Of a stretch of 64,000 nt of DNA, positions 15,934 to 26,011 are shown piece by piece. A program made the position numbers and the translations under genes. Source of the DNA: Variovorax paradoxus B4 (lineage in GTDB: Bacteria > Pseudomonadota > Gammaproteobacteria > Burkholderiales > Burkholderiaceae_C). The DNA is taken from contig NC_022247.1 in the NCBI RefSeq assembly GCF_000463015.1, positions 2,914,001-2,978,000 on the forward strand, given 5' to 3'. The notes beneath the pieces were generated by a model, which was not told where the DNA came from, made no database searches, and was given only the letters and a program-made list of their open reading frames with translations. Position 1 is the stretch's first letter. Each line of letters begins with the position of its first letter.

Positions 15934-16023
15934 TTTTGATTTCTCCGGTGAATGCAGGGTGATGGCGCCGGCTGTTTGTCGGCGGCTGCGCCACTGTAGA
16001 AAACACCGTCCGCCGAAGCCATT

Positions 16024-16061
16024 CGTACGGCTACGCCCGGGGCTCCGTAGTTCTACGGAGC
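16024..16061. promoter_or_regulatory. Two palindromes with centres 22 bp apart, upstream of the GlcG/HbpS-family gene
   Basis: CGTA-CGGC-TACG (16024-16035) and GCTCCGTAG-TT-CTACGGAGC (16042-16061) share the TACG/CGTA half-sites. Their centres are 22 bp apart, two helical turns. They lie between the response regulator gene and glcG-like gene, about 90-130 bases ahead of the latter. They look like a paired binding site for a dimeric LuxR-type regulator. The second could also form an RNA hairpin, but no T-run follows. Confidence 0.5.
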
Positions 16062-16078
16062 GCCACGGAGCGCGCCTT

Positions 16079-16705
16079 TCAGTCTTGCCCGGCCACCAGC
16101 ACCGCGTAGCGCCGGATCAGCTGCGCGAGCGAATCGCAGTCGAGCTTGGCGAACAGGTTGGCGCGATGCGTCTCCACCGTGCGCGGCGACAGCGCGAGCG
16201 TGCGCGCGATCTCCTTGTTGGTGAGGCCCTGCACGATGAAGGCAAGCACCTCGCGCTCGCGCTCCGACAGCTGCGCCACGCGCTCGCGCGCCGCGTTGTC
16301 GGCCTGCGAGCGTTCGCGCGAGCGCACATGCTGGCGCACCGCCTGCTGCAGGGCTTCGAGCAGCTGCTCGTCGTCCACCGGTTTCTCCAGGAACTCGGCC
16401 GCGCCGGCCTTGAAGGCGCGGCGGCACATCTCGACGGTGCCGTGGCCCGTGAGCATGATCACCGGCTGGTCGACGCCCTGCGCCATGAGCCGGTCGAGCA
16501 CCGTGAGGCCGCTGATGCCGGGCATGCGCACGTCGAGCACGATGGCGCCGACGCTCGCGCGGTCGAAGCCGTCGATGAAGGCCTGCGGGTCTGCCCAGCC
16601 CTGCACCCGCAGGCCGACCGTGCCGATCAGCAGCGACAGGCTGTCGCGCACCGCCTGGTCGTCGTCGATGAGGTGGATCAGCGGCGATTGCGGTGGGGTG
16701 TTCAT
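16079..16705 (-). CDS. FixJ/LuxR-family two-component response regulator
   Basis: This 208-residue regulator has a receiver domain with LIHLIDDDQAVRDSL, the phosphoacceptor Asp in AIVLDVRMPGISGL, and the Lys in EFLEKPVDD. A Gln-rich linker leads to a LuxR-type helix-turn-helix (LSEREREVLAFIVQGLTNKE, then SPRTVETHRANLFAKL). It belongs to the FixJ/TodT-like class that usually activates transcription. ATG 16705 overlaps the stop codon of the sensor kinase gene (ATGA), so the two form a pair. The tandem palindromes just downstream are its most obvious candidate target. Confidence 0.93.
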   Translation of the reverse strand: MNTPPQSPLIHLIDDDQAVRDSLSLLIGTVGLRVQGWADPQAFIDGFDRASVGAIVLDVRMPGISGLTVLDRLMAQGVDQPVIMLTGHGTVEMCRRAFKAGAAEFLEKPVDDEQLLEALQQAVRQHVRSRERSQADNAARERVAQLSEREREVLAFIVQGLTNKEIARTLALSPRTVETHRANLFAKLDCDSLAQLIRRYAVLVAGQD

Positions 16706-18201
16706 CCCATGCGCTCCGTGGACGGCGCCACCAGCGGCAGCAGCAGCGTGAAGCGCGCGCCGCGCGGCGCCGCATTGGCCGCGGAGAGGCTGCCGCCCAT
16801 GCCGCTCGCCAGCGTTTCGCTGAGGCTCAGGCCAAGGCCCAGGCCGCCCTCGCGCGTGCTGAAGAAAGGCTCGAAGAGGCGCGGCATGGCCTCGGGTGCA
16901 ATGCCGCGTCCGTTGTCGGTCACGGTCAGCACGCCTTCCTGCCCATTGCGCCCCACCGAAACGGAAAGGCGGCGTTCGGACGCGGGCACCAGGTCGAGCG
17001 CCTGCAAGGCGTTCATCAGCAGGTTGTGCACGATCTGCTCGAGCGCCACCGCCTCTGCCTGCACGCGCACCGGTGCCTGTGCGGTGGCATCGAACTGCGC
17101 CGCAACGCCTCGCTGCGCGAACTCCGGCGCCAGCAGGTGCATGGCGCTGCGCACCACCTCCTGCAGCACCAGCGGCTTCACGTCGCCGCCGGCTTCGGGG
17201 CGTTCGATCACGCGGCGCAGCCGACCGACCACACCGGCCGCGCGGCGCGCCTGCTCCACGGCCTGGCCCATGGCATTGCGCGCCGTGGCCAGGTCGGGCG
17301 GATCCTCGTCGAGCAGCCGGCGCGCGGCCTGGGCATTGGCCAGCACGGCCGTGAGCGGCTGGTTCAGCTCGTGCGCCAGCCCTGCCGAGAGCTCGCCCAG
17401 GGCATTGAGCCGCGCCACCTGGCCAAGGCGCAGCAGCTCTTCGGCCCGGCGGCGCGCGATGCGCTGGCGCTGCGCGGTCCACAGGCCGGCCAGCAGCAGC
17501 GCCGCCGCCACGGCCCAGCCTGCGATGCTGCGCCACGGCAGTTCACCCCAGCCCACATGGCGCTCGGCCACGAGGTCGAAAGGCTGGCTCGGCGATGCCA
17601 AGGGCTTGGTAAGGCTGAAGCGCCAGCCACCCGTGTCCGCTTGCGCCGCCTGTCCCGGCTGCAGCACGAACTGCTGCGCGCCGCGCTGCAGGCTCACGCG
17701 CACCGGGCTCTGCTTCGGGTCCATCGGCCAGTCGCGCCACGGCACCGAGCCGGCCAGGTCGATTTCGAGGGCGTAGCTGATCGGCGTCGCACCCATCACG
17801 AGCTGGTAGCGGCCTTGCGCGAGGTCCAGTCCCGCCAGTTCGGCGCGGCGCTCGCCGCGCGAACGTGCTTCCGCAGCGGCCAATGCGCCGGCCTGCTTCT
17901 CGTCGGGCCAGGCCTGGTCGCGTTCGCGCCGCTGCACGCGCAGGATCGACGGATAAACCGATGGCAGGCGCTGCTCCGGGCGGTCCGCGCCGTCGCCGGG
18001 TTCGAGCAGCGCGAGCGTGGCCAGCACCGCGTCGTACTGCACCACCTGCTGGCTCATGAGCCGGTGCGCGATGCGCGCGTCGGTCTCGAAATCCTGCTGC
18101 AGCTGCGCGAGCTCGGCGCGCGCCAGCCACACCGCGCCCACGGCCGTGAGGGCCAGCCATGCCAGCCACCAACCACCCTGCGCGCGCAACCACTGTTTCA
18201 T
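16702..18201 (-). CDS. Membrane sensor histidine kinase with periplasmic sensor region
   Basis: This is a 499-residue kinase. A first membrane helix (about residues 8-28) and a second (about 228-246) enclose a periplasmic region of about 200 residues rich in Arg, Gln and Ala; I recognise no domain in it. The cytoplasmic part has HisKA with GLAHELNQPLTAVLANAQ (His followed by ELNQPL, typical of FixL/DctB-type kinases). The ATPase boxes are NLLMNALQAL, DNGRGIAPEA and GGLGLGLSLSE. It is divergent from the DUF72 gene and overlaps its response regulator by 4 bases. The periplasmic part is placed to sense the exported GlcG/HbpS-family protein. Confidence 0.92.
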   Translation of the reverse strand: MKQWLRAQGGWWLAWLALTAVGAVWLARAELAQLQQDFETDARIAHRLMSQQVVQYDAVLATLALLEPGDGADRPEQRLPSVYPSILRVQRRERDQAWPDEKQAGALAAAEARSRGERRAELAGLDLAQGRYQLVMGATPISYALEIDLAGSVPWRDWPMDPKQSPVRVSLQRGAQQFVLQPGQAAQADTGGWRFSLTKPLASPSQPFDLVAERHVGWGELPWRSIAGWAVAAALLLAGLWTAQRQRIARRRAEELLRLGQVARLNALGELSAGLAHELNQPLTAVLANAQAARRLLDEDPPDLATARNAMGQAVEQARRAAGVVGRLRRVIERPEAGGDVKPLVLQEVVRSAMHLLAPEFAQRGVAAQFDATAQAPVRVQAEAVALEQIVHNLLMNALQALDLVPASERRLSVSVGRNGQEGVLTVTDNGRGIAPEAMPRLFEPFFSTREGGLGLGLSLSETLASGMGGSLSAANAAPRGARFTLLLPLVAPSTERMG

Positions 18202-18263
18202 GGCGCGGATTGTGCCCGGCGCAGCGAGGCCACCCGATGTTGGCCGAGAATGCGGCCCCAGAC

Positions 18264-19340
18264 ATGGCTGAAGTGCAGGACTCCCTTTTCCCCGATCTTC
18301 CGCGCCCGCCCGAGGCGCCCCCCACCGTGCCGCCAGAGGCCGAGGCCGAGCCGCCCGCGAAGAAGAAATCTCGCGGCGCCACCGTGGCGCCGGCGCCCGT
18401 CGATCCGGCACTGGTCGAGCTGGCCGCGGCGCTTCCGGCCGGGCTGCGGCTGGGCACCTCCTCGTGGAGCTACCCCGGCTGGGCCAACCTCGTCTGGGAT
18501 GGCGAATACGCCGAGGCGGTGCTGTCGAAGAACGGGCTGTCCGCCCTCGCCCGGCACCCGCTTTTCCGCACGGTGAGCCTGGACCGCAACTTCTACCGCG
18601 CGCTCACCGCGAGCCAGTACGCGCGCTATGCGGCGATGGTGCCCGACGACTTCCGCTTTATGGTGAAGGCGCCGAGCCTCGTGACCGACGCCACCGTGCG
18701 CGACGAAAGCGGCCGCGGCACGCAGGTCAACCCGGTGTTCCTGAACAGCGAGATCGCGATCCAGGAATTCGTGCAGCCGGCGCTCGAAGGGTTGGGCCAC
18801 CGCATCGGCGCACTGGTGTTCCAGATGAGCCCGATTCCTGCGCAGCTGCTGGCCGACCAGCCCGCGCTGCTTGCCCGCATCGGCGAAATGCTCGAATCAC
18901 TGCCCGGCCTGAAGCCGGCCGCGCCGGATGCCGTGATTGCAGTCGAAGTGCGCGACCCGCAACTGCTCTGCCCCGCCTTCGCCGACATGCTGCGCAGCGT
19001 GGGCGCCACCTTCTGCATGGGCCTGCACGCCAAGATGCCGCCGATCGAAGACCAGTTGCCGATGCTGCGCGCACTCTGGCCCGGGCCGCTGGTGTGCCGC
19101 TGGAACCTGCACCGCCGCCACGGCCGCTTCGGCTATGAAGATGCGGAAAAGCTCTATGGCCCGTTCGACAAGATCGTCGATCCCGACCCCGAAACGCGCG
19201 AGGCCCTGGCCCGGGTGATCGCGGGAACCACCGGCGCGGGCCAACTGGCCTACGTCACGGTGAGCAACAATGCCGAAGGCTGTGCGCCGCTGACGATCGC
19301 GTCGCTCGCGCGGGACATCGCCAAGCTGCCGAAGCGCTAG
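18264..19340 (+). CDS. DUF72 (YecE-like) TIM-barrel protein
   Basis: This protein of about 358 residues belongs to the DUF72 family, whose biochemical function is unknown. The family pattern is visible as LRLGTSSWSYPGW near residue 70, DRNFYRALTASQYARYA, FRFMVKAPSLVTD, and the C-terminal YVTVSNNAEGCAP. An extra N-terminal stretch of about 60 residues is Pro/Glu/Ala-rich and probably disordered. ATG 18264 is preferred; ATG 18237 upstream is possible. It is divergent from the sensor kinase gene, and its stop overlaps the stop of the convergent RidA gene by 4 bases. Confidence 0.88.
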   Translation: MAEVQDSLFPDLPRPPEAPPTVPPEAEAEPPAKKKSRGATVAPAPVDPALVELAAALPAGLRLGTSSWSYPGWANLVWDGEYAEAVLSKNGLSALARHPLFRTVSLDRNFYRALTASQYARYAAMVPDDFRFMVKAPSLVTDATVRDESGRGTQVNPVFLNSEIAIQEFVQPALEGLGHRIGALVFQMSPIPAQLLADQPALLARIGEMLESLPGLKPAAPDAVIAVEVRDPQLLCPAFADMLRSVGATFCMGLHAKMPPIEDQLPMLRALWPGPLVCRWNLHRRHGRFGYEDAEKLYGPFDKIVDPDPETREALARVIAGTTGAGQLAYVTVSNNAEGCAPLTIASLARDIAKLPKR

Positions 19341-19837
19341 CTGCTTCGGCCTGCGTTCTCCTTGGCCACCACTGTCATCTCCAGCTCGACACTCGCGTTC
19401 TTCGGCAGCGCATAGACGCCGACCGCCGTGCGCACATGCACGCCTGCCTCGCCGAACACGCGGTGCAGCAACTCGGACGCCGCATCGGCCACCTCGCTCT
19501 GCTGCGTGAAATCGGCTGTGCATTGCACGAAGACGCCGACGCGCAGCACCTTCTCGATACCGTCGAGCGAGCCGAGCTCGCGCCGCAGCAGGGTCAGGCA
19601 GCGCAAGGCGCAGATCTGCGCGGCCTCGCGGGCCCTGCCGAGCGGCACCTGGTCGCCCACGCGGCCGGTGACGACCACCGTGGTGCCCACGCGCGGCACC
19701 TGGCCGCTGGTGTAGAGCGTGCGGCCGTCGCGCGCGATGGGTGCGTAGTTGCCGCCGGCGACAAGCTCGCCCTCGAAGCTGTGGCCCATTTCGGCGGCAA
19801 TTCGATCGGCGATCTGGTCTCGGGTCTGCAACGTCAT
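19337..19837 (-). CDS. RidA/YjgF-YER057c-UK114 family protein
   Basis: This 166-residue protein is in the RidA superfamily, which hydrolyses reactive enamine/imine intermediates or acts as aminoacrylate or aminomuconate deaminases. Evidence is the arrangement LVAGGNYAPIARDGRTLYTSGQVP, QICALRCLTLLRRELGSLD, VLRVGVFVQCTADF and RTAVGVYALPKNASVELEM. It is longer than RidA proper (about 130) and lacks the canonical RxxxGQ arginine context at the C-terminal site, which suits the Rid4-7/TdcF-like subgroups. ATG 19837 follows a 97-base gap from the upstream 2H phosphoesterase gene. The substrate is unknown. Confidence 0.87.
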   Translation of the reverse strand: MTLQTRDQIADRIAAEMGHSFEGELVAGGNYAPIARDGRTLYTSGQVPRVGTTVVVTGRVGDQVPLGRAREAAQICALRCLTLLRRELGSLDGIEKVLRVGVFVQCTADFTQQSEVADAASELLHRVFGEAGVHVRTAVGVYALPKNASVELEMTVVAKENAGRSS

Positions 19838-19934
19838 GTGGCTTCCATTCAACGAAGCCTCATTGTCGCCATCCGGTTTTCGAAGAACAGATACAGATCG
19901 CGCAGATGCGATGCGCAACAGACGGTGCGTAACC

Positions 19935-20555
19935 TCAGGCAGCCGGGGCCGAAGGCCATTGCCCCAGCACTTCGTGGATGCTTTCGCCGACGTGGCTTTC
20001 GATCAGTGAGAACGAGCGGGCCGTCCACCGGACCGGCTCGATGGAATGCCGCTCGATCTTGCGCGGCGTGTAGGCCAGCGTCATGTGTGGCGTGAAGCCA
20101 CGCTCGGGCTTGAAGCCCGCATCCGCCAGTGCCTCGCCAAGACGCTGTCTGAACGCCGCAAGCGCTGCCGTATCGCTGTCGCCGCCGCACAGCACGAAGG
20201 CCTTGCTCTGCTCGAACCGCATGGCCTCGTCGAACACCACCTCGAACGAGGGCGGCGCCACGGCGGCGGCGGCTTCCAGGGCGGCTTGCACGGTTTCGCG
20301 CGGCACCGCCGGATAACTGCCGAGATGATGCAGCGTGACATGCAGGCGATGCGCCTCGGTCAGCTTGCCCTTCAACGCATGCCGGTCCTTGAGCCGCGCA
20401 CCCAGCGCGGCAATCGACGCGGCATCTTCAGGGCGCGGAAAGATCGCGAAGAAAAGCGAGCGAGGCAGGCGCTCCCTGCGTGGCACGGTGCCGCGCGGAC
20501 GGCGCACGGGCAGCGGCGCAGGATCGATGCCTGGGAGTAGAAGCTGTTCGGGCAT
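19935..20555 (-). CDS. 2H phosphoesterase superfamily protein (2'-5' RNA ligase / ThpR-like)
   Basis: This 206-residue protein has the two HxTx motifs of the 2H family, HVTLHHLG near residue 80 and HMTLAY near residue 155. The RNA 2',3'-cyclic phosphodiesterase (ThpR) context is present: RSLFFAIFPRPEDAASI at the N-terminus and SHVGESIHEVLGQWPL-like at the C-terminus. Such enzymes open 2',3'-cyclic phosphates in RNA and show weak reversible 2'-5' ligase activity in vitro. ATG 20555 is chosen; the longer frame upstream encodes Arg-rich sequence typical of non-coding DNA. It is divergent from the dioxygenase gene. Confidence 0.9.
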   Translation of the reverse strand: MPEQLLLPGIDPAPLPVRRPRGTVPRRERLPRSLFFAIFPRPEDAASIAALGARLKDRHALKGKLTEAHRLHVTLHHLGSYPAVPRETVQAALEAAAAVAPPSFEVVFDEAMRFEQSKAFVLCGGDSDTAALAAFRQRLGEALADAGFKPERGFTPHMTLAYTPRKIERHSIEPVRWTARSFSLIESHVGESIHEVLGQWPSAPAA

Positions 20556-20680
20556 GGGAAATGTCGGATTCACCGATGCATTCAAACACGACCGGAGAAG
20601 CCTGCTGCGGCAGGAGCGTCTGTAAAGATCCGTTGCCCCGCGTGCGGAACTCGGCGCATGCGGCACGGCTCTGACGTGCC

Positions 20681-21313
20681 ATGAACGCCCGATCAGAACC
20701 CGGCCTTCCCCGGCGCACCGTTGCCGCAGCGCTCGTTGCCGCGCCCGCACTCTGGCTCGGCGCCCGGGCGCAGGCGGCGGCAAGCCGGCTCGCAACGCCT
20801 TCGCAGACCGAGGGGCCCTTCTATCCCGTCCGCCTGCCGCAGGATTCCGACCACGATCTGCTGCGCAACGGCACGCTGGACTACCGCGGCGGCCAGCCGG
20901 CCTGGGTCGACGGGACAGTGACCGATCTCGACGGCAAGCCGCTGCGCGGCGCGCAGGTCGAGATCTGGCAATGCGATCAGAACGGCCACTACCACCACCC
21001 CGGCGACGGCGACCGCGCCGACGCCGCCTTCCAGGGCTTCGGCCGCGTCACGGTCGGCGAGGACGGCAGCTACCGCTTCCGCACCATCCGCCCAGTGCCC
21101 TACAGCGGCCGCACGCCGCACATCCACGTCAAGGTGAAGCTCGGCACGCGCGAGCTGCTGACCACGCAGCTCTATGCGGCCGGCGATCCGGGCAATGTGC
21201 GCGACTTCATCTGGCGCAATCTTCCGCAGGCTGCGAGGGAGGCCGTCACAGTGCCTTTCGAGCGCGGGGCGGATGGGCTGCAGGCGCGCTTTCCGATTGC
21301 CGTTGCGGCCTGA
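20681..21313 (+). CDS. Exported intradiol ring-cleavage dioxygenase-like protein
   Basis: This 210-residue protein has the protocatechuate/catechol intradiol dioxygenase fold. Probable Fe(III) ligands are Tyr in NGHYHHPG, Tyr in VPYSGRTP and two His in HIHVKV. QTEGPFYP and WVDGTVTDLDGKPLRGAQVEIWQ are family marks. The N-terminus contains LPRRTVAAALVAAPALWLGARAQA, here described as a twin-arginine-like signal peptide. The protein is therefore probably periplasmic, which is unusual since catechol catabolic dioxygenases are cytoplasmic. No ring-cleavage pathway genes are adjacent. Its 3' end overlaps the convergent PepSY gene by 68 bases. Confidence 0.87.
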   Translation: MNARSEPGLPRRTVAAALVAAPALWLGARAQAAASRLATPSQTEGPFYPVRLPQDSDHDLLRNGTLDYRGGQPAWVDGTVTDLDGKPLRGAQVEIWQCDQNGHYHHPGDGDRADAAFQGFGRVTVGEDGSYRFRTIRPVPYSGRTPHIHVKVKLGTRELLTTQLYAAGDPGNVRDFIWRNLPQAAREAVTVPFERGADGLQARFPIAVAA

Positions 21314-22817
21314 GCGCGCCCGCCGCTGCTGCTGACGCCTGCCGTCGCCGTGACGGAACCAGGGCACGCCAGGCGATGACGCAAGACGTGACGCACAGCC
21401 CGATCCCCAGCAGCGAGAAGCCCAGAACCAGCGCATGGCGCAGCCACGGGCGCGCGAGAAGCGGTGCGAAGTCCAGGCTGTGCAGGCCATGGTAGAGAAC
21501 GCGCTGCCAGCGGCCCGACGCGTCGCTGCGCAGGAGAATGCGTGCCGACGCAGGATCCGCGAAGGCGGCCACGCCATCGGCCCAGTCGGCGCGCCACACG
21601 GGCAGCGGACGGGTATGGCGGGTGTTCGGGTCCACAGCCTCGCGTGCGTAGTACAGATCGTCGTAGGAATCGATGCGGCGCATCGTGGGAGCGCCGGCCT
21701 CCGGACGCAGCGCGGCCAGCAAGGGCTGGACGGTGGCCGCAGGCAGCGCGGCAATGGCCTGCCCCGGATCGCGCATCTCGGCACGCACCAGCAATTGGCC
21801 CTCGGCAGATTGCAAGCGATACCACGGCTGCCCCGCAACGTGCAGCAGCTCCAGTTCACGCGCCGCGAGGCCCTGCCGGTTGGCCTGCCTCAGCGCCTCG
21901 GCCGGATCGAGCCGCGCCTCGGTTGGCAGGCCGGCCCAGCGCACGCGCTCGTCCGCCGTCGGCTCGCGCGCTGAAAACACGCCGAATGGATTCATCGACA
22001 ACAGGCCCGAACAGATCCATGTGAGCGCGAAGATGCCTGCCGCCAGCCCGGCGATGTGATGCCAGCGCAGCCAGAACTTGCGGTAGGGAATCCAGCGCGA
22101 ACGATTCAGGAAGAGTTGCCAGGTGCCAAGCACCACGCCGCTCAGCGCCAGCAGCGTCGCGGGAATTGAGAGCCACACGACGGCGTGGTGCCAGGCGGCA
22201 GGGAATTGCCGCAGCACGGTCGGATAGATCCAGTGCGGCACGGCACCCAGCCAGTTCCAGAAGCGCTCGGCATGGCGCGTGTCGCGCACGACCTCCGCCG
22301 CATCTGGAGAAACGTAGAGCTCCAGCCCGTCCTCGCCAACCAGCGCGACCTTCACCAGTGGCCGATAAGGGTCGAGGCCCTGCGGCACGGTCCATTGGTC
22401 GCGCTCCAGGCGCTCGGAGTGCTGCGCGAGGCGCCCGCTGAAGGCCTCGGCCACCGCGGCCGCCTGCGCGTCTGCGAGCGGCGGCCGCAAGACGCCGCTG
22501 CGCGCGTCGAGCGTTCGCCAATGGGGCGGCGCAGCGCCCTGCTCTTCATGCGCCAGCAGCCGCCAGACCGGATCCGCACCCGCCATGCCCAGGCGCGCCT
22601 CGCTGAAGCGAAGTCCGGCACGCCGAGCGGCCTCCTCTGCGGTCAGGCAGCACCCTGGCGGCAGTTGCAGCGGCGGCAAGGCCTGCAGGCGTTCGACGGG
22701 CGTGAGGCTCGGGAACGGCACGAAGTACAGGACGACGCCGCTCGCAAACCACATGAGGAAGAACAGCACAAGCACGACGCCCAGCCACTTGTGCAGAAAG
22801 ACGAGCGCCTTCTTCAT
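21246..22817 (-). CDS. PepSY-associated transmembrane protein (iron/siderophore-utilisation type)
   Basis: This 523-residue inner-membrane protein begins with a typical PepSY_TM helix (LHKWLGVVLVLFFLMWFASG). It has paired histidines in HHAVVWLSIPATLLALSG and WLRWHHIAGLAAGIFALTW, and a final helix near residues 455-480. Large periplasmic parts lie between the helices. Related proteins reduce or release metal from siderophores with a heme in the membrane; the His pairs fit such a role, but this is inference. It is the last gene of the metal-uptake operon, 32 bases after the TonB-dependent receptor. The C-terminal 40 residues are low-complexity and overlap the convergent gene. Confidence 0.86.
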   Translation of the reverse strand: MKKALVFLHKWLGVVLVLFFLMWFASGVVLYFVPFPSLTPVERLQALPPLQLPPGCCLTAEEAARRAGLRFSEARLGMAGADPVWRLLAHEEQGAAPPHWRTLDARSGVLRPPLADAQAAAVAEAFSGRLAQHSERLERDQWTVPQGLDPYRPLVKVALVGEDGLELYVSPDAAEVVRDTRHAERFWNWLGAVPHWIYPTVLRQFPAAWHHAVVWLSIPATLLALSGVVLGTWQLFLNRSRWIPYRKFWLRWHHIAGLAAGIFALTWICSGLLSMNPFGVFSAREPTADERVRWAGLPTEARLDPAEALRQANRQGLAARELELLHVAGQPWYRLQSAEGQLLVRAEMRDPGQAIAALPAATVQPLLAALRPEAGAPTMRRIDSYDDLYYAREAVDPNTRHTRPLPVWRADWADGVAAFADPASARILLRSDASGRWQRVLYHGLHSLDFAPLLARPWLRHALVLGFSLLGIGLCVTSCVIAWRALVPSRRRQASAAAAGALRPQRQSESAPAAHPPRARKAL

Positions 22818-22849
22818 GGCGCAATGGCCAACCGCACGGCATCCATCAT

Positions 22850-24993
22850 TCAGAAGCGCGCACGCGCCGTCAGCTGCACCGTGCGCGGCGCGCCGAGCAG
22901 CCAGCGCACGTTGCCGGTGCCCGAGACCGCGTAGTCGCAGTCCGTCAGGTTCTTGACGGCCAGGCTGAAATCGAGGCTGCGCGAATACTCGTAGGCCAGC
23001 GACACATCGAACACCGTGTAGGCCGGCAGGCGCGCCGTGTTGGCCGCATTGGACTGCCGCGCGCCAACGTAGCGCGCCCCGATGCCCAGCTGCCACCGGG
23101 GCTGGAAGCGATAGGCCGTCCACAGGTTGGCCGTGCGTTCGGGCACGCCGACCGGGATGTTGCCCGCGCGGGAGACAGCACGCCCGGCGACCACCTCATT
23201 GAAGTCGTCGTAGCGCGCACGCAGCAGAGCCGCGTTGGCGTCGACGGTCCAGCCGGGCAGCGGCTCGGCCGCCATGGCCAGTTCGACGCCGGTCGACGAT
23301 TGGCGCCCGACCTGCTGGGTGATCCTGGGGTCGCTGGCATCGCGGGACAGCAGGTTGCGCTTCTCGATGCGGTAGAGGGCCAGCGTCCATTCGCCCTTGA
23401 TGGCCGGCAGGCTGCCCTTGGCCCCCACCTCGAGCTGCCGGCCCTTGGTCAGGTCGAAGGAATTTCCACCATTCGGAAGCGACAGCGCACCGCTCAATGG
23501 GTCGGTTCCCGTTCCGTACTGGCCATAAAAAGAAACCACGTCGCTGGGTGTCCAGACCGCGCCGATGCGGCCCGTGACGGGACTGTATGTCTTGGACAGA
23601 CGGGCGCCGGTGCGCAGGTCGTTGTTATCGAGCCGCATGCGGTCGCTGCGCAGGCCGGCCACGAGCTTCCAGCCGGGCGCGAGTTCCAGCGCATCCTCCG
23701 CGAAGAGTGCCGTCGTCTCCAGGGTCGAATGGCGTCCCGGAAGCGTTGGCACCGGGCTGGTGAAATGGCCCGGCGCAAAGAAGAACGGATCGACCGTGCT
23801 CGCGCCGCCGTAGGGCGAATTGTTGGTGTGCAGCAGGGTCGTGCGATACCAGTCCAGGCCGGCGACGAAGCGGTTCTTCAGGCCGCCGAGTTGGCCGTCG
23901 AACGTGGCATCGAACCGGTTGCCCGTCTGCTCCTGGTCATGCAGGATCTCGATGTAGTCGCTGCGGCCGACCCGCGTGCCGGCCCTGTTGAAGGTGTAGG
24001 CCTCGGCGTTGCGCCAATGGCGCACCGACGCCAGGTGGTAGAGCTCGTTGCGCAACTGGATGCCGTTGCCGAGCTGGTATTCGGCCTTGGCGCGCCACAT
24101 GCGGTCGTCGTACTTCACGACCGAATCGTCCACATTGAAGTTGGTGCGGCGCAGCCGGCTGTCGAGCACGCCATCGAGAAGCGGCGTGCCGAAGTAGCGG
24201 GCGTCGTCATTGCGGCCGCCATCGAACGAGAACGTGAACTTGAGCGCGCTGCTCGGACGCGCCGCAAGGGCGAGCGCGTAGTTCTGCCGGTCGTAGCTTT
24301 CGAAGCGGCGAAAGCCATCGCTGCTGCCCGCGTCGACGTAGACGGAATAGGCCAAGGTGTCCTTGATTGGTCCACGCAGGCCGATGCCGCCTTGCCGGGT
24401 GCCAAAGGAGCCCAGGCTGAAGAAGGCTTCGCGCTCCGTGCGGTCGAACCGCGGCTTCTTGGTGATGTAGTTGACGGCCGCGCCGATGGCACCGTCGCCA
24501 AAGAGCACCGAGGCCGGCCCCCTGAGCACCTCGACCGACTCGAAGGGCCAGGTGGAGAACGGATAGGTCACGGTGCCGGACGCAACCACCAGCCGTGTGC
24601 CGTCGACCAGTTGGGCCACGGAGTTGTGTCCCGCAAAGCCCCGCGCCACCAGGCTGGTGCCGCCATTGCCGGGCGCAGGCGCTTCGGTGACGCCGGGAAA
24701 TCGAACAGCGACATCCTGCGCACGGGCCAGATTACGTTCGGCGATGTCGGCGCTGCCCAGGCTGCTGACACTGGCCGGTGTTTCGCGCGGTGCAAGGCCC
24801 AGACGCGACCCGGTCGCGCTTGGCAGGTCGAGGCCCAGGCTGCTGCCGGGAGCGGTTTCGCCGGCCGACACCTCGACGGCCGGCAAGGCGGCCTGGGCGC
24901 GCGATGCGACCGGGTGCATCGCCAGGCCGGCGATGCATGCCATGGCGCGCATCGCCCTGTGGCGGCGGATCGATGGACACTTCGCGGATGGTT

Positions 24994-24997
<4 letters not shown>
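22850..24997 (-). CDS. TonB-dependent outer-membrane receptor
   Basis: This 715-residue receptor has an export signal (residues about 14-37, with cleavage near SRAQA), then a plug domain. The plug has [40 protein letters not shown] and [18 protein letters not shown] 22-strand barrel follows, ending with the aromatic-terminated strand VQLTARARF. It resembles catecholate/ferrichrome receptors in the plug, but its place behind ZnuABC and a CobW-type GTPase suggests zinc or a zinc-binding chelate as the ligand. ATG 24997 overlaps the GTPase stop (ATGA). No N-terminal signalling (STN) domain is present, so regulation by a FecI/FecR-type relay is unlikely. Confidence 0.9.
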
Positions 24998-25971
<974 letters not shown>

Positions 25972-26011
25972 GGACAACTCTGGATGATGGTTGATCGGGC
26001 GCTCGACAAGC

